Positions 20,541 to 32,500 of a DNA stretch of 32,500 nucleotides are shown piece after piece. The notes beneath the pieces are model-generated. The model ran no database searches and was not told the origin of the DNA. It saw nothing but the letters and a program-made list of their open reading frames with translations. The position numbers and the translations under genes were made by a program. This DNA is from Sphaeroforma sirkka. Lineage: Eukaryota > Opisthokonta > Ichthyosporea > Ichthyophonida. Every line of letters begins with the position of its first letter. Position 1 is the first letter of the stretch. The stretch is from the NCBI GenBank assembly GCA_001586965.3, contig LUCW03000488.1, positions 1 to 32,500 of the forward strand. The letters are read 5' to 3'.

Positions 20541-20637
20541 CCCGTGGCCTAGTCCCCCAAGCAGTGTCTCAGTGGCCCAGTCCCCCCAGCAGAGTCCCAG
20601 TGGCCCAGTCCCCCCAGCAGATTCTCAATGTCCCAGA
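20541..20637. repeat. 28-bp tandem repeat, about 3.5 copies
   Basis: GCAG words at 20561, 20589 and 20617 begin near-identical units whose common part is AGTGGCCCAGTCCCCCCA; partial units lie on both sides. The period is exactly 28 bp over the three starts. Confidence 0.85.
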
Positions 20638-20644
20638 CTTTGAC

Positions 20645-20756
20645 TACAGAGTGCAGAGTGCTCAGCGCAGAGTTGCAGAGTGTAAAACTGTAAATAGTGC
20701 AGAGTGTAGAGTATAAATACTCAGTACTGAGTACAGAGTGCAGAGTGCAAACTGCG
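20645..20756. repeat. Degenerate CAGAGTG repeat with 16-bp palindrome
   Basis: CAGAGTG or GCAGAGT recurs at least six times at irregular spacing. TACTCAGTACTGAGTA at 20718-20733 is a perfect 16-bp palindrome within it. No fixed period is seen, so it is cryptically simple rather than a true tandem array. Confidence 0.65.
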
Positions 20757-21039
20757 TGTATTGTTTCTATTTAAAAAAAACAACAACATATATATGTAAT
20801 TTAAGTATTCAACAGTTGTGCTTTTAACTGCTTATGCTGCACAGCCCGGCAGTCCGTCATTGCCGCAGTTGCTTAGAGCCTCAGAGGCTCAGAGTCTCAG
20901 AGTCTCATACCCATCGGCATGGTGTCGGGGCACTGTGACCTGTATTGGCTGTGTGTGTCTAATAGCAGCCTAACTGTCTGTCCTCTGTACTCTCCTGTCT
21001 GCAGTTTGCAGTGAGTCCAGTGACTCAAAGTCTCATTGA

Positions 21040-21180
21040 CTCAGTGACAGTTAGTACTGCTGAGTGCTGAGTCTGCTAACTGCTGAGTGCTGAGTAGCCT
21101 AAGTTCTGAGTTACTGATAGCGCTGACTGCTGACTCACTGCTAACAGTGCTGAGTGCTGTGATGTGTGCTCAGTGAGCCA
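21040..21180. repeat. Degenerate CTGAGT/ACTGCTGA repeat
   Basis: CTGAGT, GCTGAGTGCTGAGT and ACTGCTGACTCACTGCTAAC words repeat at irregular spacing. It is cryptically simple DNA in the same style as 20645-20756. Confidence 0.55.
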
Positions 21181-22294
21181 GAAAGTAACTTTTTAGTCTT
21201 CTCTCTTCAGTCCGGTGATTCTGGTCGTGGCGATGTCAGTAGTCGACTCACTGAACTCACTGGTCACTGCCACACTGACACTAGTCACAGTGTTGACTGT
21301 TGACTCTAACAGTGGTGACTCGGACGTGAGTCGTATTCTGTTATCTGTGTATCTACTGTTTACTCAAAATTCGTCAACACATATGAGTTATAAATGACAT
21401 ATCTAAAATAACACAGGGAAGGTGTCACATCCACAATAAAATGAGAGCATTTGTTGAAAGCGACGCACATGCTGTTTTCGACTCCATTTAAAATCCTGAA
21501 AAGTAACTATTGGATACTAACTTTTTCATCCAGTAATATTTTTTTCTTTGAATTTGAAACAATTCCAAGTTCTCAAATTCGGAGTCAAATATTCAGGCTG
21601 ATTCAGCTATTCTGTAAACTAATTTTAGAAGAGAGTGATCCCGGAATTCGGATGGTTTTTTCATCGCAGTGTTTCGTCAAACTAAAAAACAATGACGACG
21701 AGCCGAAGTGAGCACCACTCTGGTCTGCCACACACAAAAAAGAGAGTCGCAAGACTCATCACAGAGAAAGCAAGACCGACCCTGTGAGGCTGTGACCCAT
21801 CTCTATTTTAGAATATTTGCCCCAGTCCAGACTCCAGACTGAAGAGTCCGGACTGTGTTTTCGACTGTAGTAGAGTGTAGACTGTGGGTGTACACCTCCT
21901 TGGGCCCTGGGCCGGGCCCATCAATCGAGAAATAACCAGTACTCACTGATCCAAGTTTTTCTATGAGTTTAGAGCAAGATAAAAACCACCTACCATAGTA
22001 TACTGTCAAGTGTGAGCTGTCCACACTACCGAGAGAGTATCGAGTCATTGCAGTCTTGCAGAGTTGGAACTATTAGAGCAGACAACAGGCTGGCAATCTG
22101 CATTTGTAAAATCTTGTTTTGAGTTGACACAAAAACAGTTTTGCACGCACACGAAGCTGGCATAAATGGATGTAGAGTACACATCGCAAACTTAACGAAA
22201 TAACACCATAAGTACTTCAGCTTGACATCCTCTCATTTATTAACATTAATAGCTGAACTTCTCATATCAATACTCAATCAAGAACTGTGGAACC

Positions 22295-24811
22295 ATGGTT
22301 ATCTCAGAAGACTTGTTCTCCAAATTTAATTTGAATGAGCTTCTTTTGGATATCGACGTGAATGACAATACTGGGCTTTTGGACTCTGCGTAAGTTCAGC
22401 TACTATTTTTTAGAGCGTTTTTCTTGTTGTTTATGTACGTGATGTGCGGTACGTAGGTGTGTCGACAAGTTTGACTTGCTTAGCTTCTACATTCTTAAGT
22501 GGTTTAGCTGCTGCACATATTGCGCCTTTATTCTACTTTTAGCTATCATCTTGTACTATTTCTTTCTTTCTGAAGAGCTGTGTTTTTGTCGTTGAATTTA
22601 TTTGTGTTAGTCGCACCTGATCAATTGTATAGTACAACGGTTATCTTATCGATTATTGGGAAGCCTTGACGCTAAAAATATAGATATTGAATTGCAGACA
22701 CGCTTTTGAGATCATTCTTATGTGGCCGTATTAGCTATTTACGACTTACTGTATACTCGAATCCAAATTTGAACTCCAATTTTGCACCTTTTTTTTGCGT
22801 ATATATTGTTCCAACCAACACATGTTTCGTTTGCGTACGCTTGCTGCGTCTGTTTCGGTAGGTTTGCGAATCTCATGCCATTTACGACGCTTTATCGGAT
22901 ACAGGAACTGGCTGGATGATGCTTTTTACGCTGCTGCCGACGCAGACTTGAATCTCGCTTCAGATATCTTCGATACACAGTCGAATACACAAGTGGACGA
23001 TGGACTGTTAGACGATGTCACTTCGTTCAGCTCACCAGTCCAAACTGCGGCGGGTCTTCCGTCATTGGAGTCTATCCAAAGCAGTGTCAATTGGTCTCAT
23101 GAAACAGCTTCCTTGAGTGCACAGAGTCCTTCAGACGAAGTTGTGTCGCTCGCACCGGCAGACATCACCGCAGAAAATACCAACACAACTGGAGGTTTAA
23201 TTGATGGTACTAGTACATTACGCGCCAGCACCAGTGCTACGCAGCCTTTGACTCAGAGCGCTCTCGGTAGGGTGGGCGGGCCCGTACGCCATCGTGGTCG
23301 CAGGCGTGCCAATCGCATAACTGTCGCAGCCGTTAGGCAGGCAATGCAGTTGAGTGAACGTCAGCAGGCGCAACAGCAGAATCCCCTAGAGTCGCTTGGC
23401 GAGTCTACAAACCCTAGCACCTTGGCGAGTTCAAGTTCCAGTCCAAGCGCACCGATTGCCCCAATGCAACTCAAGACACTACCTACTGCTGAAAGTCTCG
23501 ACTTCGGGGCATTTGAGTATGCAGGTACTGACTTCTCTTTATCAACATCGGATATGGATCTGTGTCTGGATCCGTCAGCGTCCACTGACGAATGCTCCAG
23601 CAATGCCAGTCAGAAACTCGGCAGTATGGCCAGCACCATGACTGGCCTGACCCACTTCACAGGACTGGAGGACACAAGCTCTAAGGGTAGGTTGAGCTTG
23701 GAAGGAACTGATACAGTAGGACCTGGTGGCAAGCGTTTGAAACAGGGAGAGCTGCAGGCTGCTCAGATTATGGGTACTCAGTTATCTAAAAACGATCTGG
23801 AGAAGCTGGAGGCTAAACTTGGTATGTGGAGGATTCTTTCTGTATGTACAGGTCATCCGCACATCATATTGTTCTTTCGGTTCGTGATTTTGCGACTGCT
23901 GATATAAAAAAAATTGCTGTGATTCTAAGATAAGTCCACTTTCAACTCTTACAGAGAAAAATCGAAAGATGGCCAAGGAGAGTCGCCAGAAAAAGAAGGA
24001 ATATGTGAAAGGAATTGAACAACGATGTCGTCAATACGAACTCGCCATTCAAAAGTTGAATGAGCGCCTCGCCGCAACAAGTATGTCCGTCAACTGACTT
24101 CTTCCTGGTTCCTTTTCGCTGATACTACGCGGGGAATTTGGCTTCTAGACTGGTGGAGTTTCAAACTCACCTGTACTATTCTGTCTAATTGACGCACTCC
24201 GTACTAATTTACATATATTGTTCATCTGATTAGGTCGGTGCAACGGTGCTCTTATTGCCGAACTGGTAGCTAGTAACAACGGTGTTCTCCCACCCAATGT
24301 GGCTGCCATACTGCAACTCAATCTTCCCGCGTTCACCCCTGTGGGTTTTGGAGGACCCGGTGTTCCACTGATGCCATCGGGCGGCACTCCTATTTCAATG
24401 AGCAATTTAGCTGGCAACGTCGAAGCAATGCGACAATTTTCAATGCAAGCTCAACGACCAACTGCACAGTATATCAATCAGATGCGCGGCTCTATGCCTG
24501 CTATGGATCCGACTCTAAGACCTGGTTTGAGATGTATACCACCTCATGCTATGGCTCCGCATGTACCAGGATTTGTCCCGGCTCAAGCTCAGCCCATCGC
24601 CAAGCAGACCAGTGCACCTGGAGAAACAAAGGGCGTGAATGTCAGTGCTACTGGTAATCCGATTGGAAAGTCTCAGCAAGCCTCTCTGAGTCCCGCGAAC
24701 TCTTTAAGCGAAGCTGCGTTTGTAATCGATTTTGATAAAAAGCTCGTAGCGGAGTCGGAATCTGCACGTGTATCGCTTCCAAATTCAGTAGGAGAGCCTT
24801 TGGTGGCTTGA
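22295..24811 (+). CDS. CREB/ATF-like bZIP transcription factor, 4 exons
   Basis: A predicted nuclear DNA-binding protein of 571 aa. Exons: 22295-22389, 22905-23821, 23955-24080 and 24234-24811; all introns are GT-AG and the phases fit. The bZIP region is residues 338-390, mostly in exon 3: basic part N340...A344...S347-R348 (N-x3-A-x2-S-R), then KKKEYVK as in CREB, then imperfect heptads I358, Y365, L372, T379, L386. Met343 replaces the usual first alanine. The N-terminus (SEDLFSKFNLNELLLDIDV) is acidic and hydrophobic, like an activation segment. A basic patch, RHRGRRRANR, lies near 160-169. The C-terminal third is Pro/Met/Ala-rich. I see no membrane segment, which argues against the CREB3/ATF6 membrane-bound class. 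The start is the first ATG of exon 1. Target genes are unknown. Confidence 0.85.
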
Positions 24812-25242
24812 GTATATCGAATGGACAACATAAGAAAATACTGTCCGTAGATTGTCGTTCACAAAGTGGGCTATAGACGGGGAACGTTGCCTATCACACG
24901 ACGACTGGTCGATGTCAACTCCGGCGTTAAAGGTCTCCAGTCAAGCCAAGGGACGCGCCGGACAGGCCGAGATGAGAAATTCACCGCGCAGATGAAGAGC
25001 TTGCCCAACTTATGATTTGAGTTCATGAGAGAGGAAAGAATGCTCTCTGGATCCGAATCGGGCGCGATACACGCTCGCACCAGAATTAGGATTATTTAAA
25101 AGCTACGGTGTAGAATAGTCGGGAAAATAGAAAGCGCTGACGGCGCGAAATAGAGAAAAAAAAGTCAACTGAATTCGCACCGGTGCGTCAGCTTGTAAAA
25201 CGTTAAGGACATGTTTAAGGTGTTCTTGTTACATATTATTTA

Positions 25243-26165
25243 GGCGGCAGGACTGCTGATTTTATAACTACACTTGGAAGTTCGAACTTTGATGACATAA
25301 TTTGTACGTCTGCAAGGACATAGCCTTCTAAATTGAACACGGCTATGGTAAGGAGTCGAGGTAGATCCAGTCACTTACTAATAAAAGAAATCCTACATAT
25401 ATACTCTTTATTTTTTCTTTTATAAACGGATTGTTTGCGTCTTCGAGAAGACCGAAATGAGACGAAAGAAAATTCAAAAGTATGCAATATCAATTCGAAG
25501 TTACCGACATATTTAGCGAGTGATACTTCAAATATTTAGCTAAATGAGCAGTATTGCTGATCTTCATAACTGTTCGAGGTTCGGTAGCATAATTTACACG
25601 TCTGTAAGAAGTCGAGGTAGATCCAGACCAAAAAAAAAAGTACTCCTTGTCACACAATCATTTAGGCGGCAGGACTGCCGATTTTATAGCTACAATTGGT
25701 CTTGACTCACCCTAACCCTAACCCTAAACCCTAAGCCGTTGGCCAACGATATATAGACTAGACCGGTCACGTAATGCAAATATTTCGAGGTCCAAACTTC
25801 GATGGCAACCTCGATGCAGACAAAAAAAAATAGTACCTCGTGTCTCATAATTATTTACGCGAGAGGATTGCCGATTTTATAGCTACAATTAAGGTTCGAA
25901 CTTCGATGGCATAATTTGTACGTCTGTAAGGGGTCGAGGTAGATCCAGTCACGTACTGATAAAAAAAGACATCCTACCTAGTCAGTATATTCTCTTAGAA
26001 AATGGATCTTGTTTACGTTTTCGAGACCGAAATGAGACGAATTGTTCTAAAAGTGTGCAATATGAAGTCAAATTATGGACATTTGTAGAGTGTGCTTATT
26101 CACGCATATAGCTAGACAGCAGGACAATTTGAAAGTCTGGAAGGAGTCGAGGTATATCTCATAAA
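25243..26165. repeat. Diverged repeat family, at least 3 units
   Basis: GGCGGCAGGACTGCYGATTT or a variant starts at about 25243, 25663 and 25858. The first and third units continue with GTTCGAACTTCGATGGCATA, TTTGTACGTCTG, GTCGAGGTAGATCCAGTCAC, an A-run, CATCCTAC and CCGAAATGAGACGA. A partial unit (25570-25632) has the central part only. Units are about 200-300 bp, direct and imperfect. The GTCGAGGTATATCTCAT words reappear at 26148-26163 and in the 31-kb region, so the family is dispersed. No coding content is seen. Confidence 0.8.
25709..25735. repeat. Interstitial telomere-like tract (CCCTAA)n
   Basis: ACCCTAACCCTAACCCTAAA followed by CCCTAAG: three CCCTAA units and one CCCTAAA-type unit. 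The complement is TTAGGG, the telomere repeat of animals, many fungi and other opisthokonts. It lies inside a gap between two units of the dispersed repeat. Confidence 0.85.
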
Positions 26166-26290
26166 ATTAGTACCCTGTCGAGAGCTAGGGGTTTAGTATC
26201 TCCGCACGTGCGAATATTGTCCGAAAAGGGAATAAAAAATGGACGCCTTCAAACAACGACTACTATGTTACTTTACAATGGATGAATTGA

Positions 26291-26369
26291 TAATCATAAC
26301 CAAAATCATAACCAGAACTGATAATCATAACCAAATCATAACCAAATCATATCCAAATCATAACCAAAT
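26291..26369. repeat. AATCATAACCA short tandem repeat
   Basis: AATCATAACCA or close variants (ATCATATCC, ATCATAACCAG) recur about six times with an 11-12 bp period and one longer spacer. It is AT-rich, directly repeated and upstream of the LEU gene by about 460 bp. Confidence 0.85.
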
Positions 26370-26828
26370 GGTTCAAATGACTCTTATCTGCACAAAATTG
26401 TTTAAAGCCTGACCCGCAGGTCTGTCCCAGGGGATTTCGAATTGTAATTTTATTTCCCCTGTGTGGAAAGACTTGGAGATGGGGTTTGCACTGAAAACCC
26501 AGTGAGACTTCCAGAGGGTCATGTAGATGGATCTACCTTGAATGTTCATTGTTCTCTATATTTTGATTTTTACTTCTCGTGCTAACTTAGAGGGACGCTC
26601 GGACTTGTGACTCGGACTCTCATCAGTCCAACGACAAAAATATAAAAACATGAGAATTTCTGTCATTTCGTATTGTATTTATTGATTGTCAGACGTCAGT
26701 TTTGGCTTTTGCCGTCAATGAAATGTCAACCAAAAAAGTATGTAAAATATCGGCTGATAAATAAATGATGTCAGGCCGTGAATTTGAAGCCATACTCGCA
26801 CTAAGCACTTCCCATATACTATATAGAG

Positions 26829-29728
<2,900 letters not shown>

Positions 29729-29885
29729 ATAGCTTCCATCGCTCAAGGATCAAATTGGGGCGTATACTGATTTCTGAAGTTGTATATGGTTTGTTGATAC
29801 GCTGTGCACAAAGGAGGGTGATCAGATTTTTCACCCATGACTGATGGGTTCTAGTGTGTGCCTTAGTTGTATAAATTCTGTGTAG

Positions 29886-29891
29886 AATAAA
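29886..29891 (+). terminator. Probable polyadenylation signal of the LEU gene
   Basis: AATAAA lies 158 nt after the LEU stop codon (in GTGTAGAATAAAATTTG) and is the first canonical signal in a plausible position for a 3' UTR. The cleavage site cannot be read from sequence alone. Confidence 0.5.
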
Positions 29892-31054
29892 ATTTGATCA
29901 CCAAGGTTTCCAATTGACTTGGGATGAAATGAGTGATAATTCTTCATTGTTTCTATGCTGTGAATGCCTCGAGAAAATCCGATACTGAGGCTAGGATTGA
30001 TGCCAGTACAGCAGTCGTGCTCGTTTATATAGCTGTAATAGTTCAAATTACAATCGTAATTCAAAACCGCGTTGGCATCGGGTGAGCAAATAATCTCTGC
30101 GTGATTGAGCTATTACGCCTGTTGGCTATGACTATACATTCTGTTGAGCATTGGAGGAAGGTCTATATTGTAATGCGCAATTTAATTATTAAGCGAGAAT
30201 CTAGATATGTAGCTTCGGGCGTACATTCCCAACATGGGTCACCACATGAGATTGGTAGTGTGTATAGTGATGTAAAGTTGAAGACATGACGATGAGGTAG
30301 TCTCCCAACACTACACAGGCTCACATTCTCAGCTTGCACAGAGAGGTTATCTACTTAACTTTGACAGATCACATGAGAGCTTTCTATAGGCACTACCTGT
30401 TGTACGTAAACGTAGTGGATGAGCGAATGCTTTTTTAGCTCAGGTCATCCTGTGGATGGCATGCAATCGGCACAGTAGCCAGGTACAGCACTGATATAAT
30501 ACGATTCAAGAGACTACGTGGGTTTGAAGAGTCAGCTGTTTGATGCCAAGGTTTTATACATATAGACTCGGTACTTTATGCAGATAAGCGACAGGTGTAC
30601 TAGGTGGGTAGACAACTCCACTTTTCGATGCTTTTACGAATAATGGCAATTTGGAAGCTTGCCCATAGTCAGTTGAACGACAGTGAGTTTATTATTGGGT
30701 ACAGCACATTAAACAACGAGATATCAGAGAGACAAGGTGTTTCACGCAGAATTTACATTTATTAACGCTAATTAAATTTAAATTCAAACTCTTTGCTTAC
30801 TATCCCTTAAGCTCCTTTTTCGTGCAACCTGTATGCCGGATGTGCGACGACCTGGCTGAAAGACCTGACGTGTGGATGCGTCGAATACGATACACAATGT
30901 GCGACCAGCATTGCCAAATCTTTCCTTCTGTGGACCATGGTATTGAGTAATATTACTTCCGTATAAGCATGGCATAAGTGGCTATCCGACAAAGAACAAA
31001 AGCATAGACGCGAAGCTTGTAGAGTCCTTTTTTTTAACTAACAATCGTAGCCAT

Positions 31055-31124
31055 CGATAAGTTAGAACACGTCGAGGATATATCTCATACGATAGGTCAG
31101 AACGGGTCGAGAATATAACTAATA
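31055..31124. repeat. 35-bp direct repeat, 2 copies
   Basis: CGATAAGTTAGAACACGTCG at 31055 and CGATAGGTCAGAACGGGTCG at 31090 begin two diverged 35-bp copies, each continuing GAG(G/A)ATATA. The GTCGAGGATATATCTCAT part resembles GTCGAGGTATATCTCAT at 26148, so this may be a scrap of the dispersed repeat of the 25-26 kb region. Confidence 0.7.
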
Positions 31125-31368
31125 CTAGGCATTGACTTTGAACAGTTTTTTTACATTATAGGAAGGATAGTGAGCAATACGGTTCGTTTGCACACATTTT
31201 TGAAGTGTACCTCCAAATAGCATGTATTATATTTGATGCATCGCCGCGAGTATATGCGCCAGTTAATTGCAAGAGATTACGAATCGAAACATATTCTGCA
31301 CAAACATGAACTCTCTGAGTGCAGGCCATAACTCAAAGGTACTATATTTAGTTTCATTTTCGTAAACT

Positions 31369-32452
31369 CTACAGCTTGAGCTTGTCGATAGGCAGCTCTT
31401 CTAAATTACTATCACCGGGTAGTTTGGCCTGTGCATTTTCCTCACCACTGTCACTCGCCTCGCTATCACTCTCAGAATCTGGGTAGAGACTGCTACTATT
31501 TTCTTTTGTTGTACCCTTCACTATCGTATTGCCAAATCGGTCTACCTCAATGGATACCGATGCGCCATCAGACCTGATAAAAAAAAAAGGAAAGTCTTAT
31601 CAATGCCTATTCTAGTTTGTATGTGTTTGAGGTCAAGATAAAGTCATGATTAATTGTAAACTACGTGGTCTCTTCAAAACCAATTTCGGGACATAAACTA
31701 TAGAACAACAACAACCGAAGTCCACGTGCGAGCACTATCACTGCGAAGCACATAAACATGGTCATCTACAGTAGCCTTTAAGTGATTTGCCTATGTCAGC
31801 GCAAACAAACTAGTGAATGCATTTATACACTGTCTGAACACCACCCGAAAGGCGACGCAATGATAGTAGCGGTGCGTTTGTGTAGAGACTGTGTATATTT
31901 TTGACATACTCTTCATCATCACTATATTCGCTCTCGCTGGAAGACGGTGGATACAAGTCTGGGCGTCGATCTCCCTTGGCCTCCACTTCTTTTGACAGCA
32001 TATCAATCCACTCCTTCTGAACTTTTAAGACCTGGCAAAAGAAACAACTCGTAAATTGAACACGTATAGTCACGCATAACACTCATCAAGAACTGAATCT
32101 ATCGTTTGTAGATAATCGGAAGTAGGGTCGACGATCTACCCCTGACGGATCTGATTCTATAGGATTACAATGTACGACAAAGTGACCAACGATTGGCCAA
32201 GGAAGGCCTATTCAACCGACAATGCACAACTCTCGTTCTGTACCAAAGATATTTCCAAAGGAAATTACACACCTCTTCGCCATTCTCGCACTCGGCATAC
32301 AGATCTAATAACTCCCTATTTATTTCAATAAATGCAGGACCCCAACCAAACTTGGACATCAATAATTCTGCGGCATCGGGCTCGCCACAGATATATAAAC
32401 AGGCCGCCAGAGCTTCTGCACAATTCAGTTTGCAGGGTTTACCATAATTGAC
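31369..32452 (-). CDS. TSR3: 18S rRNA aminocarboxypropyltransferase, C-terminal exons (partial)
   Basis: Last three exons on the minus strand: 32452-32273, 32031-31910 and 31573-31369, all GT-AG and in phase, giving the C-terminal 168 aa; upstream exons lie beyond the window. TSR3 transfers the aminocarboxypropyl group of S-adenosylmethionine to N1-methylpseudouridine in 18S rRNA, the last step of its hypermodification, in late 40S maturation. The exon at 32273 carries the family block NYGKPCKLNCAEALAAC, then KFGWGPAFIEINRELLDLY, matching yeast and animal TSR3. Next comes VLKVQKEWIDML, and then a Ser/Asp/Glu-rich tail (SSSESEYSDDEE; DSESDSEASDSGEE) as in other eukaryotic TSR3 C-termini. The frame ends at the TAG at 31371-31369. 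Confidence 0.93.
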
Positions 32453-32500
32453 CTGAAGTATTGGTATTGTACACAAATGAGTGTTTGAATGAGATACTAA

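Larger units (their letters stand above)
19976..22294. other. Intergenic, low-complexity-rich, no gene seen
   Basis: About 2.3 kb without a supportable gene. Between about 20200 and 21400 the sequence has a restricted vocabulary (CAGAGTG, GAGTGCTGAGT, CAGTGACTC and CTCAGAG words recur), with homopurine/homopyrimidine runs and a short tandem array. Frames at 21215-21397 and 21451-21711 have no family features. The last ~240 bp (22050-22294) should hold the promoter of the bZIP gene, but I see no decisive core element. Confidence 0.5.
24812..26828. other. Intergenic with dispersed repeats, no gene seen
   Basis: About 2 kb between the bZIP and LEU genes. From about 25240 it is mostly copies of one diverged repeat family with an interstitial telomere-like tract, then a short AATCATAACCA array. 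Frames are short and without family features. The LEU promoter should lie in the last few hundred bases; the AT-rich CCATATACTATATAGAG directly before the ATG is too close to be a normal TATA box. Confidence 0.5.
29729..31368. other. Intergenic between LEU and TSR3, no gene seen
   Basis: The two genes converge here (LEU plus, TSR3 minus), so both 3' ends fall in this 1.6-kb gap. Frames are short and lack family features. Apart from the polyadenylation signal and a two-copy 35-bp repeat I see nothing that explains it. Confidence 0.5.

Noticed and set aside
21215-21711. Two short plus-strand frames upstream of the bZIP gene
   Set aside because: Repetitive or low-complexity translation with no domain, no splice context and no homologous copy.
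24871-25080. Minus-strand 69-codon frame downstream of the bZIP gene
   Set aside because: No family features, and it probably overlaps the bZIP 3' untranslated region.
25916-25940. GGTTCGAACTT as a Pol III B box in the dispersed repeat
   Set aside because: The last two bases do not fit the consensus, other copies match worse, and no A box lies at the right distance.
30101-30992. Short frames between LEU and TSR3 as small genes
   Set aside because: All are under 65 codons on mixed strands without recognisable features; nothing distinguishes them from chance.

Overview
The window is nuclear DNA from a eukaryote. Three host genes have short spliceosomal introns (131-515 nt, mostly GTATGT-type donors), there is a short interstitial CCCTAA tract, and about 17 kb consists of nested Ty3/gypsy-type LTR retrotransposon fossils. 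A CREB-like bZIP gene, an intron-rich leucine-biosynthesis gene and a TTAGGG-type telomere motif would fit a unicellular opisthokont or holozoan protist (an ichthyosporean, for example). That placement is inference and weakly held.

Layout. Positions 1-1975 hold a long compound (AT)n/(GT)n microsatellite and otherwise unrecognised DNA. From 1976 to about 19975 is a retroelement graveyard. An old, decayed Ty3-like element (minus strand; remains at 1976-2471 and 11004-11248) is split by an 8.5-kb composite (element A, 2472-10999) flanked by the 4-bp repeat ATAC. Element A has plus-strand LTRs at both ends, but its core (integrase N-terminal part, RNase H, RT, protease, gag and a third LTR) lies inverted on the minus strand. 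Next to it lies an older, more decayed relative (element C, 11449-19165) with a similar outer-LTR and inverted-core topology, itself hit by an LTR fragment, by an unrelated repeat and by a young solo LTR with a 4-bp AGGG duplication. A further RNase H remnant of a different Ty3-like family and a second copy of the unrelated repeat close the block.

From 19976 to 22294 is a compositionally odd intergenic stretch of degenerate short repeats, a 28-bp tandem array and a CT/AG inverted repeat. The host genes follow: a four-exon bZIP transcription factor (22295-24811, 571 aa), an intergenic block of a dispersed repeat with an interstitial telomere-like tract, a six-exon 3-isopropylmalate dehydrogenase (26829-29728, 368 aa), about 1.6 kb of intergenic DNA, and the last three exons of TSR3, the 18S rRNA aminocarboxypropyltransferase (31369-32452, minus strand), which runs off the right end.

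The most unusual observations are: the inverted-core LTR composites, one with an LTR terminus lying directly against integrase coding sequence; a DIRS-type methyltransferase-like domain between RNase H and integrase; a chromodomain-like tail on integrase; and a tRNA-like Pol III module with perfect A and B boxes embedded in the gag region. The host genes look ordinary and intact and have no visible operon-like link.
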